A stretch of DNA of 64,000 nt from Ashinkailepas kermadecensis (GCA_034440615.1 JAOTOM010003683.1:62001-126000), one strand, 5' to 3'. Shown: positions 24,236 to 36,402, counted from the stretch's first letter. Notes: a model not told the origin generated them from the sequence alone. Numbers and translations are program-made.

Positions 24236-24788
24236 GCATTCACAAGAATCGGCATTGCAGAGCATGCCAACTGGGGATATATCAGCAATGCAGATCTCAG
24301 AACCACAGTACTTGTTCTTTTGCTCTGCTGATCTCTGACAAAATGGGAGATTAACCAAATGGGATATCCAACTGATGAACAGCTTTTTTAATGGTGCAAT
24401 TTCAGCAAACTGAGGTATCTGAGTGCACAGTCTCTACAATGAGCATGCATAGACCATACACATGGCCACTACACCAGGCAGGTACTGCCCCCTTGGAAGC
24501 TAGCACTCCCAATTATGTAAATCATTTCCAAAGATGGGAAGTTCCCCAAAATTGAAAATATAACCACTGTTCATGTAACTTGGGAGGGGCAAATGGTTTG
24601 TCTCATTGAAAAACATGACACTCATTCTTCTCAAACCATGTATTGTGACCTCATGGAGTAAATTGTTAATAGGCATTCCCATTCCTTGCAGTGTGTCCAA
24701 ATGAGCAATTTTAGGCATGGAGGTAAGGATGTAGGCAATACCTAAAATGTAAAAAACTTTGATAACTTTCAAATCCTGAAGAACATTG

Positions 24789-24822
24789 ATAGGTAGGTAC
24801 CTACCTACCTACCTACCTAGTA
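24789..24822. repeat. (CTAC)n microsatellite
   Basis: GGTAGGTACCTACCTACCTA tract in RpL28 intron 1. Confidence 0.85.
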
Positions 24823-25077
24823 AGCAAACTCAAATCTTAGCGATGCTTTGAGGAAAGGAATCAGCTGAATGCACTCATGTGACCATTGCCATCACATTTT
24901 CATTCGAAAATATAGTTATTTAGGTAGGATTTCTTGACTCCTAAATGAATGTTGACAGTTCCATGCATATTTAATTTCAGGAACAAGTATCTGCCTAAAG
25001 ATGCCATAAAATGTTCAGACTTAATACAAGCCACAAGGGCCCATCAAGGGTTAAGTCTCTAAAGGGAAGATACTATA

Positions 25078-25423
25078 GGTATTCTTCAAGTATTACCCCT
25101 CACACTTCCTTTATCTCAACAATGTATCCAAGCCATCATCAGCTGACTGCCAGTCAGCTGTTGGTGACGTCACTCAAATGTACCGACACCCTGCAGCTGG
25201 ATGCACTGAATGATCCAAGGGCATCACCAGAAATATTTATAAGGGTCAGGTTAGGTTAGGTTAGTGTTAGTTTAGGTTTTCACCATCGTGAAATAGCATC
25301 TGCACACCATCCCCTCTGTATGTTTGAGTGACGTCACCAACAGCTGACTGGCAGTCAGCTGACGGTGACTCGGATGCATTGTTGATATAAAGGAAGTGTG
25401 AGGGGAATTACTTGAAGATTACT
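25078..25423. mobile_element. Foldback element with about 100-bp inverted ends and exact 9-bp target duplication
   Basis: Arms of about 100 bp start GGTATTCTTCAAGTA and, inverted, AGTAATCTTCAAGTA. Both contain TGACGTCA-type and CAGCTGAC sites. GATACTATA flanks both sides (25069-25077 and 25424-25432). A 9-bp duplication with long arms fits Mutator-like foldback elements. The loop holds (GGTTA)n telomere-like DNA near 25247-25277. No transposase is present. Confidence 0.85.
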
Positions 25424-26345
25424 GATACTATAACCATGGCCAAAAAAACACTCATCACCACATCCCTAATTCCAAAGAATCCATCAACCAACATTCCACA
25501 CACACCCACACACATCAATGCCTATCCACCTTACCTATCCAGCCCTATTCACTCAATCCTGTATAGCACATGTAGCTTGAGTCCCCAACCAATAATTTCC
25601 AGACTCCATTCATGCCTGCTTAAAGGGCCCTGTACTGTGCACACCTACTTAGCATAAATCTGACCCCATCTACCACTACTTACTTACTACACCTGCCTGT
25701 TGAGCTGCTTAACTAGGTTGCCTCCCACTCCTACCACCTACCACCTGCCACTCACTGCCCCCTTGCTTAGGTTCATGCCTCCAAATGAATGAACAGTCTC
25801 TATGAACATATGAACAGTCTCTACCTACCGTTCAGCACAGGACCGTGCATACTTTCTGTACATACGGGCAGTGCCGACTGGGGTGTGTGGCTAGGCCAAT
25901 TGTGACCTCATTTGACCCTGAAGACATTGATCTGGGGTCATGAAATGTATACTGCAGCAAGTCACTACAGCCATAATTCCTCCATATTGTGTGCTCCTCA
26001 TTTCAGATCTTAGGAGGCAGGAACCCACCCCAGTGAGCATTATGTGAAAGGCATGTTGAACGGGATCTTCTGTGCTTCTTACAGTTGTGTTGCTTGCACT
26101 CTAAATGTAACAGAATGTGGTGAGTACAGAACCAGGCTGTTGAAATAAACAACTGGATATGGATGCAATGTTTCATGGGGTCACAAACCCTTGCTGTGAG
26201 GTAGGTGTATGACCACTTTGGTTCAAAGATACCAAAAGTTGAATGCTGGCAGAAAGTGAGGTCTTACTGCAGGGCAACATGAAGCTATCATGGAACCATC
26301 CCAATGGCTCCAGTTCATCAGAATCCCTTTCAATTGTATTTGGGA

Positions 26346-26515
26346 CAGGGTGGATACAAGGGGAGCTGGGGGCATGTGTCCCCACAGGTTTTCAGCCAGA
26401 GTTGTGCATTAAAAGAAGTCCAACCTTCAGTGCACCTGAATTCTCCTAAAACAAATTATCAGGCAGCACTCTTCCAGAGACAAAGTTCCACAAGTACAAT
26501 TCCAGATTGTCCAAT
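26346..26515. mobile_element. MITE-like repeat of the CAGGGTGGATA family
   Basis: Begins CAGGGTGGATACAAGGGGAG, contains GGGGGCATGTGTCCCC and ends near TACAATTCCAGATTGTCC. It is related to 34245-34556; the target duplication is unclear. Confidence 0.5.
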
Positions 26516-26574
26516 TGGACATTCATTGCATGAGTTAATGAGTTAATTAATTAATGGAGTATTTCCCCTTCTTA

Positions 26575-26765
26575 CTTCCATGGACAAATATCATTACATC
26601 AAGCAACTCATATGATAGTGTATGGTAATCTAAAGCACAACATTAACCAATGGCCCTGACCATTAATGACTGTGATTTGGACAAAGAGTGCATGGACACC
26701 AAGATTCGAACCCGCCACCAGCATGGAAAGTGGTTGCCTTAACCAACTGTGCCAATAGCTGACAT
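26575..26765 (-). mobile_element. tRNA-derived SINE
   Basis: On the minus strand TGGCACAGTTGGTTAAGG matches the A box and GGGTTCGAATC is a perfect B box. The body has GGGCCATTGGTTAATGTTG and ACTATCATATGAGTTGC and is shared with 24030-24235. Confidence 0.7.
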
Positions 26766-27937
26766 GGCACCAGCCAAATACGCAATGTAGAGCATGCCAA
26801 CTGAGATCTTTATTTACTTGACTATCTCCAATGAAATCAGGTATGCTCTTTACACACCTATTTACACTACATTAGGGGAAGAGGGGGGTTTCTGAACACT
26901 TAAGGCATTATGCAACAAATAGCTCTACTGCTGCCTCTGTATGGCTGAACCAGTAATTGTAGTGTTTATTGAACACAAAAATGAACAAGCTATCCATATT
27001 CAAACAGTTCATTTCAATGAAAATCCTCTAAACACTTGCAAAGAGCAACTTTAAAACAGATCATTATTTTATAGTGGTGTGCCGTATTCTGAACATGAAA
27101 ATGTTGTTGTTCAGGATTACCTCACTGTAGCTGTTGTGGTACAAGCTATTAGTAGCCACTAAAAAAAGTTGGTGTAATTGCAAAAAAAAACTGAGTGACT
27201 TCCTTATGGTTTCCTTAAGCCAACTGCTCTTGGAAGTATAAAATGGTTCCTGTGAACTTTGCAACCTCCGTACACAAAGAATAGGTAGAACTATGTCATC
27301 AGACTTTCACATTCTGGTAGACAGGTCCATCATTTATGAATACCACCATATTTTTGTTATTTATGCACTGAACATGATGTGGGAGATGACCAAAGGTAGG
27401 TGTTCAGGTACCTCTTCCCCTACCTAACTCAAATCTCATTTTTCAGCATTATTGTATTCACAACCTAAAAAGTAGCACTTGCACAGAAAATCAGCAGTCC
27501 CACCATAGTAGTCACCAGTGGGAAACTTACTTTCCCGGTTGGGAGTCGGAGTGCATAACGATTTCTTCTGGAGTACATTTTCATGGACATTATTTTTTTA
27601 TGCATGGAATCTGTTTACCAGTAACCGACCAGAAAAACCTAAATCAGCACCTACATAATATGCATAAGTAATATCATTCTCATTTTTGGTCAAATCAGAT
27701 GCCAAAACATACAAACAAAGAAGTGAACAATGGATGGCACCGCCCGGCAGTGACCCGTAATAATCAGCGCTGTTTTGTTTCTTATAACTCACAGGAGAAA
27801 TGCGTTTTCCTTTCACTGTTGGTCTCAGTACAAGGCTAGCCATATGAAAAAACAAACAAAAATACTTCACACTTCACCCTCAGCTCAGAGTGCATACCTA
27901 CCTACGCAGCCAATTTCCCACGTAATACGAACACAAC

Positions 27938-28488
27938 AGTAATCTTCAAGTATTACCCCTCACGCTTTGTTTATATCAAAAATGCATCCAAGCCACGGTC
28001 AGCTGTTAGTGACGTCACTCAAACATACAGAAACAACACTTCCATACGAGTGCACCGAATGAGCCCAGGGCATCACCAGGAATATTTCTAAGGGGTCGAT
28101 GTGGACTTAATCCATGGGCGTCAGGGGCAAATTTATGTCTACGAAGTAGTTGTGGAGGTATATATTCAGGGCTTCACAGGACATTTTCCTTTGATGGGTG
28201 GTGGTTGAGATGTCACTAGATACAACACAAGGAATTTCCTGCTAGGGGAGGGTGTGCAGATTCGATTTCACGATGATGAAAACCTAACCTAACAATAACC
28301 TAACCTAACCTAACCTAACCCTTATACATATTCCTGGTGATGCCCTGGGGTCATTCAGTGCACCCAACTGGCTGGTGTCTCGGTACATTTGAGTGACGTT
28401 ACCAACAGCTGACTGGAAGTCAGCTGATGATGGCTTGGATACATTGTTGAGATAAAGGAAGTCTGAGGGGTAATATTTGAAGAATACC
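27938..28488. mobile_element. Foldback element, second copy
   Basis: Arms of about 100 bp begin AGTAATCTTCAAGTATTACC and, inverted, GGTATTCTTCAAATATTACC, with the same TGACGTCA and CAGCTG sites as 25078-25423. The loop is longer and different. The flanking 9-mers agree only weakly, so this copy is older or its ends are slightly off. Confidence 0.75.
28280..28320. repeat. (CCTAA)n telomere-like repeat
   Basis: Runs of CCTAA, the complement of the arthropod telomere unit TTAGG, inside the second foldback element. The first copy carries GGTTA units at the comparable place. Confidence 0.85.
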
Positions 28489-28499
28489 ACGCAACTCCG

Positions 28500-29005
28500 C
28501 TACTGCACATGCCACAGTTGAATGCGATCAAAGCAAAGGATCAGTCAAGGTCTTGTGTTTACTGTTAACTTGTGTGGACACTGTTAACCATGTGTTCAAA
28601 GTTGCTAATGGTTATGACGTCATATACAAAATACCTTGCATTGATTGATTGAGACAGATTTCAGAACAGAAAATGCTAATGCAGCCAATTCTGATCAGTG
28701 GCCTCCGGGACTCCGGAGACGTCTCTTAAAACTGTCAAAGTTTTCCACTATAGGGTGGCAGGAACAGGTATTCCGAGACGTGGCTCCAGAGCCAGAGAAG
28801 TGTTCCCAGTGTGCATGCACATCATCTTACAAGTTGCTGTTGGCACGTTGTTGTCGGCAATTCCGGTGGTTGAGATTGATGGAGTGTGTGAAGCTGTGGT
28901 CTGACTGCTGACTGCTACAAAAAGTGATTAGTTTGAGTGGTGACCATAAGTGGAATAACCAGCATTTTTTTTTGGTGTCGTTCTGTTTGTTTTTATGGTA
29001 AATTT
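28500..29005. other. No gene seen
   Basis: RpL28 intron 1 sequence between a foldback element and the long inverted repeat. An open frame at 28645-28911 shows no recognisable domain. Confidence 0.4.
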
Positions 29006-29011
29006 TTATTA

Positions 29012-29892
29012 AAAGGTGTTCTTGGAATCTTTGGATTTTTGTGCTGAATACGATGTTTATGAACGTGATTCGGAAGATGCGATCATTCGTTTTCTCCGTA
29101 AATGCTTACGTCTCGGTTAATCTTAGCGATATCTATAATGCGCCATATATGCCACACCGCTGCTCTTTGTTGCATAATGTATCCATCCCTCACCTGGCAC
29201 TTCTCAGATGTGATTAAAGGGACATTCAACACTTCACGCAGTTGATTCAACACCTTTTCACTTCAAAAATGCTTAGTTTCCGCCTCTTTGCCACATAGAT
29301 GACACACCACCACTCTTCAACCACAACGCTGAAAAAAACTAAACATACAGCATGGCTCATAGCAACCTGCGGCTCTGCTCGGTCTCGTCTTGCCTCACGA
29401 CTTCCAACAAATAGTATAATTCATAATTAAATAGGAAAACCCAACCTAACATAATACAATTTACTCTTATCTAAACTAATATAAACTCATATATTATAAT
29501 TTAAAAACAAGCGTAATATTTATCATGACGTCATCCTTACACGGCCTCGAGCCGTGCTCTGCTTAGTTTTTCCGCCGTTCTGGTGGAGTAGTGTCGGCAT
29601 GTCATCTATGTGGCAAAGAGGCAGAAATCAAGCATTTTTTACGTGAAAATGTTGAATCAACTACGTGAAGTGTTGAATGTCCCTTTAATCACGTCTGAGA
29701 AGTGCCAGGTGAGGGATGGATAAATTATGCAAAAAATAACAGCGGTGTAGCATATATGGCGCACTATAGATATTACCGCTAATATTAACCGAGACGTAAG
29801 CATTTACGGAGAAAACGAATGATCGCATCTTCCGAATCACGTTCTAAACATCATATTCCGTTTAAAAAATCCAAAAATTCCCAAAACACCAT
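29012..29892. repeat. Long inverted repeat, about 293-bp arms and 295-bp loop
   Basis: Arms 29012-29304 and 29600-29892 are complementary over their length with scattered mismatches. Shared blocks include GTAAATGCTTACGTCTCGG, CCATCCCTCACCTGGCACTT and CTCTTTGCCACATAGATGAC. It is probably a palindromic transposon, but a target duplication is not resolved. It lies in RpL28 intron 1, so the pre-mRNA could form a long hairpin. Confidence 0.85.
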
Positions 29893-30159
29893 TTAAGGAA
29901 AAAATACTGTTTTTATTGATATCTTTGTTCCCACATTTGTGTCTGAGTACATGTAAAGCCCATCCTATCCAGTATGAACCCAGAGTGCAAAAATGTTTTC
30001 AGAGATAAAATATCTTAAGAAGTGCCTTAATTCCCACCCTGGTAGTCACATTCATAAACATTGCATTCAAAAGATAAATTCCAAGAATTCACAAAAAAAC
30101 AACTTCACAAATTTACCATAGAAGGGCATCATTCAGATTGACCTGACCTAGCCCTAAAG

Positions 30160-32205
30160 TCATAAAGTCATAAAGTATTAAGGCTTAATAAAAGCCACAG
30201 GGGCCCATCTGGGTTAAGCCTATCTAGAAAAGGTACTAGAATGTACATACTCCCCCCCAATCAATCCCTTATCCCAAGTTCCTAGGAAGCTATATATCCC
30301 AGCCCATCTAACACACTCACTTGTACCGCCTAACACCCTCAATAATCCAGCTCCTCCCATCACCCATCGTGCCCCATAGACAACCTTCGCATCACATCCC
30401 GAAGGAAGGTGCGAATCCACTGCTAGGCCGTCCACAGAATTCATAAGCGTTCAGACTTAATAAGAGACTCACTTGCTATTGCATAATACACTCAACAATT
30501 ACAAACTCCTCCATCATACCCATTGTGCTACCTAGACATCTCTGTATCACATCCGAAGGAAGGTGCTGAATCCACTGCTAGGTACACCCTATATAAAGTT
30601 TAAAGCATTTGGACTTAATAAGAGACTACTTGCTTTTCATAACACAGTGACAATTACAAACTCCTCCCAACTCCCACTCCCCTGTCGATCACCTTCCCTG
30701 GAATACAGAAAACAATCCCCTATTCTTATAATGATTGTCTATGCCGTTTTTAAAGATGTTCAGTGTGTTGCTACTGAAATGGTTCCTGGCAGCTGGTTCC
30801 GTGTTCTACTACCCTGTTGGTGGAAGACTGTCTTAACCTTGTCCTGCTGTGATTAACTTTAATTTTGAATTGATGACCTCTATTGATCATTTCTGTTAAA
30901 TTCAAATTTCCTGAGATATCCTGTTCCTGACCATGAACAAATTTAAAAACCTCATGGATCTCCTCTGCTTCTATATCTAAGTGAAACATGTTATTTCTTC
31001 GTTTCCTATATTCAGGTTGCCTATCATTAACCATTTTGTTGCTTTTTGTACTCTCTCTAAAGCCACAATCTTTTCTAACTAGGGGACCAGCTTGGACGTT
31101 TCAAATGTGGCCTGACATTGAGTAAGCTTCCTGATGACCTCCTCACTTTGTATGACACATTCTCTGTATTGCCAGATTTTGTGCTTTTCCTGGCTTCTTT
31201 GGTCTGTCTGACCCATTTTGTGTTAAATAAACCTAGTCCTTCCCTGCTGGTCCGGATGCTTGGCCCCCATCAGTATGGAGCCTTCATATGCTGCCTACCT
31301 ACATGCATGATTGACTTATCAAATTAAACTTATTTGCCATTTTTGGACCCTCACTAGCTCGTTAGTTTTCTGCGCAAAACCTGCTCATTTTGCCTGTTAT
31401 TGCCTAAAGATCTTCAATCATCGCAATTTTAAAACCTTACTGTTAGGCCACATTCATGTATTCCTATATAATGAACAATAGTGGCCCCAGTACTGACCCC
31501 TGGGGATCCACTAAGAACATTTTGCCATGATGACTTTGTACCATTTAGCATCCTCTCTGCTGTCTATCTGAAGCCACAACTCTATCCATTTTAGGATGCT
31601 ACCTGCAATACCATGGACCTGAGCTGCATCTTACCGTTTTGGGTACCTTGTCAAGGCCTTACTAAAGTCAGATATGCTACATCCCTGATTCCGATCAAAT
31701 TGTTCTGTGAAAATTAAAAGTGAGATTTGTGAGCCGAGTTTTCTAAACCCTGTTGGTATCTTGAATCATCTGTTCCTTCGAAACTAACTATTCTATCCTT
31801 GATAATTGATTAGTACCTTGCGACTAGGGATGTGAGGCTTACTGGCCTATAGTTTTACTTTCCCTTTCCTTTCTTGAAAATAGGAACTACATTTGCCTTT
31901 CATCTGTTGGATTTTTTTGGAAACTGATCTACAAATATTATACTAGTGGAATTGCCCTTTTTCCGATACCTAGCATAATTTTGGGTCCTGGCCTTGTTTG
32001 TTTTATTTTTGATATAATTGAAACAATATCACTTCATGAAATCATTGTGTCTGATCCCTGCCTGAACTGTGGTTCCGGTTGGCGATTGTCATCCTCCACT
32101 GTAACACTGATTTAAACTGCTTGTCGCTCTCACCATCCCTTCCTCCTCAATAGTCCCATTATGTGGACCATGTGCTTGAAATTACGCTTGTGAACTAAGA
32201 ACTTT
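30160..32205 (-). pseudogene. CR1-like non-LTR retrotransposon, heavily decayed copy
   Basis: Collinear with the copy at 9.5-11.4 kb: shared stretches include CCAGTACTGACCCCTGGGG, ATTTTGCCATGATGACTTTG and GGGATGTGAGGCTTACTGGC. The reverse transcriptase region is 1.50 kb here against 1.72 kb there, because of many small deletions; no long frame remains. A 3' tail of ATAAAGTC repeats lies at 30160-30180. Between tail and coding region a block of about 150 bp is imperfectly repeated. Confidence 0.8.
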
Positions 32206-32214
32206 TTTTTACGA

Positions 32215-32445
32215 GTGCCCTGTAATGATTGTATGCATTTCAAGCATATAACCCCTTAATCTCCTATACTTGTGTAAGCAGATATCTAATGCCACATAGG
32301 TCTTTCCCCATATTCTAAGTTATCTAGTCCACTGACGAGTCTAATCATAATGGCTTTGCGCTGTACTCTTTCCAGCATATCTATATCTTTTTATAAGTAG
32401 GGCCTCCATGGCTGTACATAATATTCTAAGTGAGGTCACAGGAAA
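32215..32445 (-). pseudogene. LINE reverse transcriptase C-terminal fragment, different element
   Basis: The minus strand reads MLERVQRKAIMIRLVSGLDN followed by LEYGERPMW, the connector typical of jockey/CR1-group C-termini. It is broken by stops, and no other part of that element is present. It lies immediately upstream of the decayed CR1 copy. Confidence 0.65.
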
Positions 32446-32512
32446 GCAATAATGCACAGATAATTTGTGGAAAATTACAGGCCGATAACAACTCACGAGA
32501 CATTTAACATAC

Positions 32513-32566
32513 CTTGTTAATGTTTACAGCCAACAGCGAGTCGAGCTGCAATCAAAAAGGAAGAGG
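32513..32566 (-). promoter_or_regulatory. RpL28: Likely RpL28 non-coding first exon with 5'TOP start and YY1-like site
   Basis: On the minus strand CCTCTTCCTTTTTG is a terminal oligopyrimidine start as used by ribosomal protein mRNAs. The exon ends AACAAG|GTATGT, a strong donor. GAAATGGCGGC just upstream (about 32585-32595) matches the YY1-type motif frequent in ribosomal protein promoters. No TATA box is seen. Same strand and no intervening promoter-like sequence suggest it belongs to RpL28, giving an 11.4-kb first intron. Confidence 0.6.
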
Positions 32567-32856
32567 TAGGGACGCAAAGACAACGCCGCCATTTCGATAA
32601 AAATCAACCATTTAAGGTCCCATGAAAGCAGGTCTGGATTTTTCATTACAACGATCGAAGGCTATCTATAATCATCGTGCTAAAGCTTCTGCACATATAA
32701 TTGTTCAATTAAATACTAAGTAATGATAAATAGTTCTGGTGTTAAAAGAAAGCCAAAACCGGGAAATGCAGGCAGCGAAATTACCGTTGGCATTTCAGAA
32801 AAGCATCTAAGTACACGATTTAGGATATTAATTCGATCGAAGACCAGTGCCGTATA

Positions 32857-33190
32857 CCACGGGGGCACTCGGTACATGTGCGTCTTCACATGGAAAGGTG
32901 GCGGCCCTGCCGGCCGAGAAAGGTGCCCCTTCAGGGTGGATTGCGCCCCCGCACACGCACGCTCATCGGATTTTTATTGAGGAAAATCGCTTCCTTTCGA
33001 GGAAAAGACACCCCTTTGGGACGAAAAGACGACCATTCAGTATGCTCCCGACTCTGCACCCCCTCCCCATCAACAAATGCTTCGTGCCGAAGGCGCACTT
33101 CGAGGAAATGTGCACCTCCCCATGGGTGCGGCCACGGTTTCGAAATTGGGGGGGAGTGGGGGATAAACCACGAACGCGGTAAGTTTGGAC
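32857..33190. mobile_element. MITE-like repeat fragment
   Basis: GGAAAGGTGGCGGCCC, AGGTGCCCC and ACCCCTTTGGGA-type blocks match the CAGGGGTGGAT family. Ends are not defined. Confidence 0.4.
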
Positions 33191-33299
33191 AAAATAGAGG
33201 GGTAGCCCCCCCTCCCAAAAAATCCTTCAATTTCAGCCACTTCCTATTCAATGTCTGGTTTTGAGATTTGCCATTGTTAAACATTATTATTTTGCGGAC

Positions 33300-34010
33300 A
33301 AAATGGGTAAATTTACAGTATAATTGTTTTGTTTTTTTTGGGGGGGGGATTTTCCTTCAGAATGCCATGTTTGTGAAGGTGACGAAGATGATGGGACCAC
33401 TTATTTTATGTGTAAATGAAAAGAAAAAAAATTATTTTCAACATTTTTTGAATAATTTGTATAACTTTAAAGACTTAAACTAACCTAACTCAACCAAACT
33501 TAACCCATTTGTGGGCTTTATGGAGACAAATGCGTCTAAAAACTTGTCTTGTTACCACTTTAAAGCACAATAATACCGAAAAGGTTCCCACAAATTTTCC
33601 ACGAAAATTTCCAAAAACATATTACATTTTTCCCTGTCAAAAATAGCCTAGGCTAGGTTAGGCTAGGTTAGGTTTGTTAGGTTTAGTTTTTAATTTTGAG
33701 AATTTTCAGGAAATATATTGCTTGGAATTTTTATAATTTTATTTTTTTTTTTTATCCAAAGGTAGGTTAGGCTAGGTTAGGTTAGGTCGGTGCATTTTTT
33801 AATTTTTTGACATTTATTTTTGTGGGATGTTACTTAACTCAAAGCCCCTTTTTGGCATTATTTTGCTCACAACCTGAAAAGCAAGCAATTGCACAGAAAA
33901 TAATTGGTCCCATCATCTCAGTCACCTTCATGGGCATTGTATTCCAAAGAAAGATTCCAACAAAAAAAAACACCTTATACTGCAAATTTACCACAAAATG
34001 TTCAGCCAAA
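33300..34010. repeat. Inverted repeat with arms of about 110 bp and CCTAACC/GGTTAGG motifs between
   Basis: TAAATTTACAGTATAA and GAAGGTGACGAAGATGATGG near 33305-33420 recur inverted near 33895-34000. Between them lie GGTTAGGCTAGGTTAGG motifs (33645-33690, 33762-33790). Confidence 0.6.
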
Positions 34011-34244
34011 ATTAGCAAGTTCCATTCGTTATCACTACCTATGAACATTTAGTTTTATGTCGTATGTGCTGGGCCCGATTTACAATCACCATAGAGCCAT
34101 GCTGTTAGTATATTAAACGTTGCCCTCTTGTAGCCGGAAAACATAAAATATTGGCCGATGGTTTTATTGTAGTAAATGTTAACATAAAATAACCTTGCCC
34201 ATGCTTTCCTGTTTTACGGGGACACATTGCGATGCAATGACAAC

Positions 34245-34556
34245 CAGGGTGGATAAAGGGTGAGGCACTGAGGGCATGTGCCCCGTGGAATGTGTCGACC
34301 CTCAGGCCGGGAAAAGGCGTCCCTATGAAAAGGTTCTAGTGTATACCCGCTCGAATTTGTCAGCCTGAGGCTGAAAATGAAATGAAAAAGGAAAAAGGAA
34401 AGTCGCCCCGTCGGGAATGGCCGAGTGCATCCTGCCCCCTCGAATTTTGCAGCCAGAGGTGCCCCTCCAGGTGCTTTCGCAGTGGCGCCCCCCCCCCAAA
34501 GAAATGGCGCCTCTCCAGACAAGTGCCCTCCATGACAATTCCTGGATCCACCCCTG
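34245..34556. mobile_element. hAT-type MITE, CAGGGGTGGATCC family
   Basis: The left end CAGGGTGGATAAAGGG and the inverted right end CAGGGGTGGATCCAGG form imperfect terminal repeats. Flanking 8-mers are ATGACAAC and ATTACAAC, agreeing at seven positions. This is the best preserved member of a family also seen near 23.5, 26.3, 32.9, 40.8 and 45.5 kb. Confidence 0.75.
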
Positions 34557-34967
34557 ATTACAACATTGCTCTCTCGTGGTTATGAACTTAGGCTGTTATA
34601 AAATTGTGCGTATTCACGTGTGGCTTCTCTTCCAAATTTGACAACTTCCATTGAACCATTAAGAGGAAAGCGGACAATTTGAAGAAGACAAAATCTATAT
34701 TTTATATATCCGGAACAGCAATGTGGCGGTGTAAATTAAAAATCAGCGATGAGAGCGCCGTCCGAGCATGTTATGACGGATTTATTGGGGAAGCTCCTAG
34801 TCATATAGGATATGCGCATATCCTCACGCAGGCACTCAGGAGTGCCTGCTATCAAAACGGTTGCAAACAAAAACATATTTGATCCTCCTATTACTATTAC
34901 ACTCAATCATTGTACACTCACTGTACCTTCGACACCTGTGAAGTTACTTCGATATCTCAACATTCTG

Positions 34968-36360
34968 ATACCGTACGGCAAGCCATGTCGAATGACACCC
35001 ACATAATGCAACTTGAAGCCATAGCCACGAAACGCGAGGATTTTCACAAATTAAAACTAACCTTTGACCTTGAAGCTTGACCTGACATGTTCCGGGTTTA
35101 AATGTTGCTCGAGGGTTGCCCATGGGCTATCTCTTGATGCCAAACATGGGTAGCTTTCGGAGAAAACGAAGAAAATCGGGGCGACCGAAGAAATGAGCTC
35201 GCCCATTGACTTTGAAAATTAATGTGATTGCTGAAGAGTTAGCTAGAGCACCTCACGGCACGTCGAATTACTCCCACTTCATGAAAATTGAAGACATAGC
35301 GACGAGGCGCGAGGACTTCGAGCAACTTAAGCTATCCTTCGATCTTGTGGTTTGAAATTGACATGTTCCAGTTTGAAATATTACTCGAGGTGCACCACTG
35401 GCTATTGGCTTGATACCAGATGTGGGTAGGGTAAGGTGGCGAAAACAAAATACGAGGTGACCAAAGAAAGCGGTTCGGCCTTTGACCTTTGAAATTAGTT
35501 CGATTTGGTAACGTTATAATACGGCACAAGCTGCGTCAAATGACACCCACTTGATGCAAATTGAACCCATAGCGACGAATAGCGAGGACTTCGAAAAATT
35601 CAAATTAGCCTTTGACCTTGAGGTTTGACCTTGATATATCCCGGTTTCAAAATGTTACTCGATGATTCACCATGGGCTATCGCTTGATAGTGGATCTGGG
35701 TAGGCTTGGGCGGAAACCCAAAAAAATGTGAGGCGATTGAAGAAATCAGCTTGAATGTTGACCCGTGGGGATCATTTCGAATCATCAAGTTTCTGATACC
35801 GCACAACAAGCGACGTCGAATGTCATCCATGTTCTGCAAATTGAAGCCATAGCGACGAAACACGAGGTCATCGAAGAACTCAATCAAATCTTTGACCTTG
35901 ACATGTCCCGGTTTCAAATGTTACTCGAGTGTTTTTCACTGGTTATTGCTTGATATCAGATTTGGATGAGTTCGAGCGAAAACGAAAGAAAATTGAGCGG
36001 ACCGGATGATAGCGTGGCATATGCCCTTGAAAAATAATTTGATTGCTTAGCTTTCTGTTACCGCATAACAAGCCGCGTCGAATGACGCCCATTTCATGGA
36101 AATTGAAGCGATAGCAACCAAACCTCGCGTTCGGTCGATATCGCTTCAATATCGTCATCTAATAAATCAAGCTGACCTTTGACCTAGACATTTGACCTAG
36201 AAGTTTGCCCTTGACATGTACCGGTTTGAAACCTTACACGATGGTTCACCACAGGCTATTGCTTGATACCGGATTTGGGCAGGTTTGGGTGAAAGCGAAA
36301 AATGATTGGGAGGCAACCAAAGAAACCGGTTTGCGTTGGACCTTGACCGTTAAGGTGGTA
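34968..36360. repeat. Satellite-like tandem array, about five units of roughly 275 bp
   Basis: Units start near 34968, 35243, 35514, 35796 and 36059. Each has ACCGC.CAACAAGC-like starts, GTCGAATGACACCCA, TTGAAGCCATAGCGACGAA, TTTGACCTTGA and GGGCTATCGCTTGAT-like blocks at the same spacing. Divergence between units is considerable. TGACCTTGA occurs exactly at 35065, 35613, 35626 and 35893. Confidence 0.85.
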
Positions 36361-36402
36361 AGGTGAGACTTATGTGGTTGCTTCCAGCGTGTTCAGTGCA
36401 AG

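Noticed and set aside
24030..26765. Functional tRNA genes
   Set aside because: A and B boxes are present, but no cloverleaf with paired acceptor stem can be drawn, and the same body follows two copies, which marks SINEs.
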